This document shows, piece by piece, positions 60,788 through 64,000 of a stretch of DNA of 64,000 bases. Both the position numbers and the translations under genes were made by a program. Positions within the stretch are counted from its first letter, which is position 1. Every line of letters begins with the position of its first letter. This DNA is from Micromonosporaceae bacterium (GTDB taxonomy: Bacteria; Actinomycetota; Actinomycetes; Mycobacteriales; Micromonosporaceae): the NCBI GenBank assembly GCA_020027875.1, contig JAHRHA010000001.1:124001-188000 (forward strand), given 5' to 3'. The notes under the pieces are model-generated. The model did no database searches, had not been told where the DNA came from, and saw nothing but the letters and a program-made list of their open reading frames with translations.

Positions 60788-61453
60788 CTAGGCCTGCACG
60801 CGGAGCGCAAACGGGGCGCTGTACTTGAGGTCGAGTCGCGCCACGAGCTGATAGACCGCTGGTGCCGGGGTCGGCGCGCCGGTTACACACATGACGGCTC
60901 CCGCGCCGGTACGGCTTCGCCTGCCGGTCCACCGGAGGGTGAAGGAGACCTCCTTGCCAGCCCCGAACGATCTCATGTCGTGTCCCTTGTTGGGGCTGCA
61001 GTCGTCGGAGGACCAGATCGTCACCGCACCGTCGATCAGCCGTAGCTCCTGCATGTCGGCGCCGATGTCCCGGCTGCAGGTCCGGCCTGAGATGTTCTTG
61101 ATCTTGATCGTGAAGTCCAGCGGCTGCCCAACCTGGACCTGAGCGGCAGCCGCGGTCGCCGTAACCTCCATCTCGCCGTCGGTGCATGGGCCGGTTGCGC
61201 CCGTCGTGGGCAGGGTAAAGGCGGACTGGGTGGGAGACGCGGTCGGCACGATTGGCCGCAGCAGCGTGGTGGTCGGGCTCGGCGCGGTCCGGCTCGCGGC
61301 CGGCGTCGACTGAGGGCCGGCGCCAGCGGTCGACGTGTCGGGGCCGCCGCACGCGTACGAGATGACGAGCACGATCATCGCGAAACCGACCAACACAACG
61401 GCACGACGCCGCCAGTAGACGGCGGCCGGAAGGGGACCGACGGTCAGCCGCAT
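60788..61453 (-). CDS. Membrane-anchored secreted protein (DUF4232-like)
   Basis: 221 residues. A signal or anchor segment (AVVLVGFAMIVLVISYACGG, residues ~18-37) may include a lipobox-like Cys. A Ser/Thr/Pro-rich linker of ~50 residues precedes an immunoglobulin-like domain: VTATAAAAQVQVGQPLDFTI, then KIKNISGRTCSRDIGADM and GAGKEVSFTLRWTGRRS. Cysteines placed for two disulphides are conserved within it. The ATG has a TACGGT box 8 nt upstream. It is convergent with disA. Function unknown. Confidence 0.8.
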   Translation of the reverse strand: MRLTVGPLPAAVYWRRRAVVLVGFAMIVLVISYACGGPDTSTAGAGPQSTPAASRTAPSPTTTLLRPIVPTASPTQSAFTLPTTGATGPCTDGEMEVTATAAAAQVQVGQPLDFTIKIKNISGRTCSRDIGADMQELRLIDGAVTIWSSDDCSPNKGHDMRSFGAGKEVSFTLRWTGRRSRTGAGAVMCVTGAPTPAPAVYQLVARLDLKYSAPFALRVQA

Positions 61454-61461
61454 GGCTTCCC

Positions 61462-61467
61462 ACCGTA
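61462..61467 (-). promoter_or_regulatory. -10 box, leaderless start of the secreted-protein gene
   Basis: Minus-strand TACGGT, 8 nt before the ATG at 61453. Confidence 0.55.
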
Positions 61468-61521
61468 GCGGCGATCACCGACCGGACATGGGCGACGCGC
61501 CGGGCACCCCGACCTGCCCCT

Positions 61522-61598
61522 CCGTTCCCGCCGATCAAGGGCGCAGTCGCGTGATTGGTGATCCATTCACGCGACTTGGCCCTAGATCGCGGGAACGG
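61522..61598. repeat. Long hairpin (CGATCAAGG family, copy 3)
   Basis: The left arm CCGTTCCCGCCGATCAAGGG (from 61522) and its continuation CAGTCGCGTGA pair with the right arm (61563-61598) with few mismatches around a 4-nt loop. It shares the CCGATCAAGG block with the hairpins at 22023 and 49211. Confidence 0.75.
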
Positions 61599-61624
61599 TC
61601 GCACGGCGCGACGAAAACTCGGCG

Positions 61625-61870
61625 CTACCGGTAGACCTGGCGTGGGTGGATCGCGTGCGCTCCCGCGACCCGGTCGAGGAAGAGCAGTCCGGAACAGGGT
61701 CAATCTCATGCTGCAGCGCGCGGGCCTCGAAGCCGTCGGTCGTCATCCCCACCCGCTCGCCGGTCGCCCTCATCTGGCCGGTCACCACAACCCGGCCCGC
61801 CCGCGGACATCGCCGGTGAGCAGGCACCGACATGCAGCCGTTACCCAAACCATCATCAGGCCTCATTGAA
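61625..61870 (-). pseudogene. Peptide deformylase, C-terminal remnant
   Basis: The minus strand reads GNGCMSVPAHRRCPRAGRVV, then GFEARALQHEID. These are peptide-deformylase motifs 2 (EGCLSVP, degraded) and 3 (QHEIDH, cut short). After a frameshift the last residues LFLDRVAGAHAIHPRQVYR-stop continue in another frame. Motif 1 and the N-terminal ~80 residues are gone. The second metal His of HEIDH is lost at the shift. It cannot encode an active enzyme. Confidence 0.78.
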
Positions 61871-61989
61871 CTGTGATGGTTGGGGACTTCGGCCTTGCGG
61901 CCGAAGGCTGCCCGTCTTGCCCACCGGGGTGGTGCGGGCTTCACGCTTCAACGACCTGAGCCCGTCCCGCGGATGCGGGCTGGGACTGA

Positions 61990-62237
61990 CCTGGTCTTCA
62001 CGCGCGTTCCAGCCGTCGCCGGCTGCGGTTTATGGCTCGCGAGCGCGTCGACGTCCACTGTGGAGGGCAGGTCCACCTCCGCGACGAGCACGTACAGGTC
62101 CCCCGGTGACCGCGCAGCCGGGTCATCGTCGAGTCAGTGAGGTTGAGTTCCAGAGCAGCGAGGACTTCGGCAGTGTCGGCGATGATGCCCGGCCGGTCGT
62201 GGCCGATGACGGTGATGGCGAGTTCGTGCACGAGCAC
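61990..62237 (-). pseudogene. ACT-domain (GcvR-like) protein with internal deletion
   Basis: From a GTG preceded by GGCGAGG, the frame encodes HELAITVIGHDRPGIIADTA, then EVLAALELNLTDSTMTRLRG, the first ACT domain of GcvR-like proteins. It then jumps, in another frame, to GDLYVLVAEVDLPSTVDVDA, which belongs to the end of the second ACT domain. About 100 residues between are missing. It lies just upstream of, and divergent from, mutY. Confidence 0.72.
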
Positions 62238-62284
62238 ATCCTCGCCGATCGGGTTGGCCGCCAGCATGGCAGGATCTGCAGACG

Positions 62285-63184
62285 ATGCGGTCCCAAACGC
62301 CGGCCACCAGCGCACTGGCAAACATGGCGATCCGGTGGTACGACACGACGGCGCGCGACCTGCCGTGGCGGCGCCCGGGTACGTCGCCGTGGGCGGTTCT
62401 TGTCAGCGAGGTCATGCTGCAGCAGACGCCGGTAGCCCGGGTGACGCCGGTATTCGAGGCGTGGCTGCGCAGGTGGCCCTCGCCTGCCGCGCTGGCCGCC
62501 GAGTCTGTCGGAGAGGCGATCCGCGCGTGGGGTCGGCTGGGCTACCCACGCCGGGCGATTCGCCTGCACGCATGCGCCGGTGTTCTCGTGGCCCGGCATG
62601 GTGGTGCGGTCCCGTCGGACGTGGCGTTGCTGCTGGCCCTACCCGGCGTGGGCGCCTACACCGCTCGCGCGGTGGCCACGTTCGCGTTCGGTCAGCGACA
62701 CCCGGTGGTCGACACGAATGTCCGGCGACTCGTCTCTCGTGCCGTCAACGGATCGCCCGGTGGCGGTCCGGCGACCTCGGCGAGCGACCTCGTCGCGGCG
62801 GAGGCACTGCTGCCGGCATCGGCGGCCCGGGCAGCCCAGGCCAGCGCCGCGTTCATGGAGCTGGGGGCCCTCGTGTGCACCGCGCGAACTCCGTCCTGCG
62901 GCGTATGTCCGCTGCGCAGCGTGTGCGCGTGGCGCCTCGCCGGCCAGCCGGTGTCGTCAGGTGGACCCACGCGGCGGGCGCAACGCTACGAGGGCACCGA
63001 CCGTCACGTACGCGGATTGTTGCTGGCGCTGGCTCGCGAGGCGCCCGGCGGCGTGGAGCGGGCTGTGCTGGATGCGGTATGGCCGGATCCTGAACGACGA
63101 CACCGCGCCCTGGCCGGGCTGGTCGAAGACGGCCTCCTGGTCAGGACTTTTCCCGACCGCTACGGGCTCCCCGGATCGCCGTGA
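62285..63184 (+). CDS. mutY: A/G-specific adenine glycosylase MutY
   Basis: 299-residue base-excision glycosylase that removes adenine mispaired with 8-oxoguanine. The catalytic Glu is in SEVMLQQTPVARV (Glu42). The helix-hairpin-helix is LPGVGAYTARAVATFAFGQR, followed by the catalytic Asp in PVVDTNVRRLV (Asp143). The iron-sulphur cluster cysteines are spaced C-x6-C-x2-C-x5-C in VCTARTPSCGVCPLRSVCAW. The C-terminal NUDIX-like domain of E. coli MutY is replaced by a short tail, as in other actinobacteria. Upstream lies a region of gene relics. Confidence 0.95.
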   Translation: MRSQTPATSALANMAIRWYDTTARDLPWRRPGTSPWAVLVSEVMLQQTPVARVTPVFEAWLRRWPSPAALAAESVGEAIRAWGRLGYPRRAIRLHACAGVLVARHGGAVPSDVALLLALPGVGAYTARAVATFAFGQRHPVVDTNVRRLVSRAVNGSPGGGPATSASDLVAAEALLPASAARAAQASAAFMELGALVCTARTPSCGVCPLRSVCAWRLAGQPVSSGGPTRRAQRYEGTDRHVRGLLLALAREAPGGVERAVLDAVWPDPERRHRALAGLVEDGLLVRTFPDRYGLPGSP

Positions 63185-63191
63185 GCAGCGC

Positions 63192-63197
63192 TAGCAT
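63192..63197 (+). promoter_or_regulatory. -10 box, leaderless start of the deacetylase gene
   Basis: TAGCAT, 6 nt before the GTG at 63204. Confidence 0.6.
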
Positions 63198-63203
63198 CCG
63201 GCG

Positions 63204-64000
63204 GTGACCTTTCACGCCCCCCGGTGGTCGCGCGTCCCCGTCGTGGTCCTCGCAGTCCTCGTGACGCTGCTCGTCGAGACCGGTTGCGCGACAGGCACCT
63301 CGGCGGCCGTGCCATCACCGTCGGTAACCGCTGGCTGGGATTCACCCACGCCACCAACCGAAATCGGTCCTACTTCTGGTCCAACACGGCTCACGCTCGC
63401 CGACTATCTGGCGAGGATCCCGACATTTTCGCTCCGACCCCTTCCCGTGGCGGTGACCCTCCCCCACGGCGAGGGGCTAGCGGCGTGGACCAGCAGGATC
63501 CCCACCACGCAGCCGGTCGCATTTCTCACCATCGACGACGGAGTGGTGCGTACTCCGGAGGCGATCGAACTGTTCCGCGCGGCGCACATCCCGGTCACCC
63601 TCTTCCTGACCACGAACACGATCAAGAGCGACACGACGTACTTCGATCGACTGCGGAGTGTGGGCGCGGTCATCGAAGCTCACACGGTCTCGCATCCGAA
63701 GCTGACCACGCTCCCGTACGCCCAGCAGAAGTACGAGCTGTGCCACTCGACCGACTTACTCGAGCAGTGGTACGGGCGGCGACCGGTCCTCTTTCGCCCG
63801 CCGTACGGGGAGAAGAACGAGGACACGCTTCGCGCCGCGCGGGAGTGCGGTCTCACGGCAGGCTTCGCCTGGACGCAGACCGTCAACGCGGGCAAGGTTC
63901 GCTATCAGACCGCGATACACCAGATCCGGGCCGGCGACATCATTCTGATGCACTTTCGTGCGACCTTCGCGGACGACTTCATCGCAGCTCTTCAGGCCAT
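63204..64000 (+). CDS. Polysaccharide deacetylase lipoprotein, 3' end missing
   Basis: At least 265 residues, cut by the window end. A signal peptide (VVVLAVLVTLLVETGC) ends in a lipobox-like Cys. A Ser/Pro linker and a stretch of ~45 residues precede the NodB-homology domain: VAFLTIDDGVVRTPEAIELF (metal Asp pair), VIEAHTVSHPKLTTLP (metal His pair), LFRPPYGEKNEDTL (catalytic loop) and DIILMHFRATF (His). It would remove acetyl groups from cell-wall or other polysaccharides at the cell surface. The GTG start has a -10 box 6 nt upstream. Confidence 0.92.
   Translation, partial: MTFHAPRWSRVPVVVLAVLVTLLVETGCATGTSAAVPSPSVTAGWDSPTPPTEIGPTSGPTRLTLADYLARIPTFSLRPLPVAVTLPHGEGLAAWTSRIPTTQPVAFLTIDDGVVRTPEAIELFRAAHIPVTLFLTTNTIKSDTTYFDRLRSVGAVIEAHTVSHPKLTTLPYAQQKYELCHSTDLLEQWYGRRPVLFRPPYGEKNEDTLRAARECGLTAGFAWTQTVNAGKVRYQTAIHQIRAGDIILMHFRATFADDFIAALQA

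Overview
The window is high-GC, densely coded actinobacterial chromosome. Gene content (cysS-rlmB, carD-ispD-ispF, radA-disA-mutY, DUF2510/RDD membrane proteins, gpgS, a solo groEL with CIRCE operators, many GTG and leaderless starts) points to the Micromonosporaceae or a close relative. This placement is an inference from content and synteny, not from a database search.

Layout, left to right. 0-5.5 kb: the end of a secreted subtilase, an IclR regulator, a SPOR-like protein, then cysS-rlmB. 5.5-11 kb: small metabolic genes, an amino-acid dehydrogenase, tRNA-Thr(UGU), a sugar-ABC ATPase and a PAP2 phosphatase. 10.3-13.8 kb: an amino-sugar unit (DeoR regulator, ROK kinase, nagA) and a DUF3263 protein. 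14-20 kb: a lipoprotein with a decayed paralogue, a peptidase/ABC-ATPase fusion with its permease, and gpgS. 20-30.7 kb: thrC behind a SAM-I riboswitch, a broken GNAT gene running in frame into paaN, a cold-shock gene, groEL with two HrcA sites, and a dipeptidase fused to a UPF0158 domain. 30.7-39.3 kb, mostly minus strand: fumC, a class I fumarase with a frameshift, two surface proteins and an ECF sigma factor with a membrane partner. 39.3-49.2 kb: homogentisate-type tyrosine catabolism (Lrp regulator, hpd, aromatic aminotransferase, fahA, an unknown partner, hmgA), interspersed with membrane and surface genes. 49.2-52 kb: carD-ispD-ispF and a flavin/F420 oxidoreductase. 52.8-56.6 kb: a compact type III polyketide locus (T3PKS, acyl-CoA-dehydrogenase-like enzyme, methyltransferase, UbiA prenyltransferase). 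56.7-64 kb: lipoproteins, radA, disA, mutY and a polysaccharide deacetylase cut by the window end.

Themes. Tyrosine or phenylpyruvate can be followed to fumarate through the aminotransferase, Hpd, HmgA and FahA; the maleylacetoacetate isomerase is not in the window. Fumarate then meets the intact class II fumarase. The type III PKS locus looks like a pathway for a prenylated, methylated phenolic lipid. ispD and ispF of the MEP pathway, which supplies isoprenoid precursors, lie close by.

The window holds many gene relics: a class I fumarase with a one-base frameshift; fragments of peptide deformylase, an ACT-domain protein, a MalY-type aminotransferase, an AAA/LuxR regulator, an alpha/beta hydrolase and a lipoprotein; and a broken tandem GNAT gene. 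It also holds several kinds of intergenic repeat: a 71-nt element in two inverted copies, a family of long hairpins with a shared outer arm, and 17-nt and 22-nt tandem repeats placed exactly at gene starts or stops. At least 17 genes have a TAnnnT box 6-8 nt before the start codon, the arrangement expected of leaderless transcripts. The cysS-rlmB and carD-ispD-ispF blocks, usually contiguous in relatives, lie 45 kb apart in opposite orientation, which a single inversion would explain.
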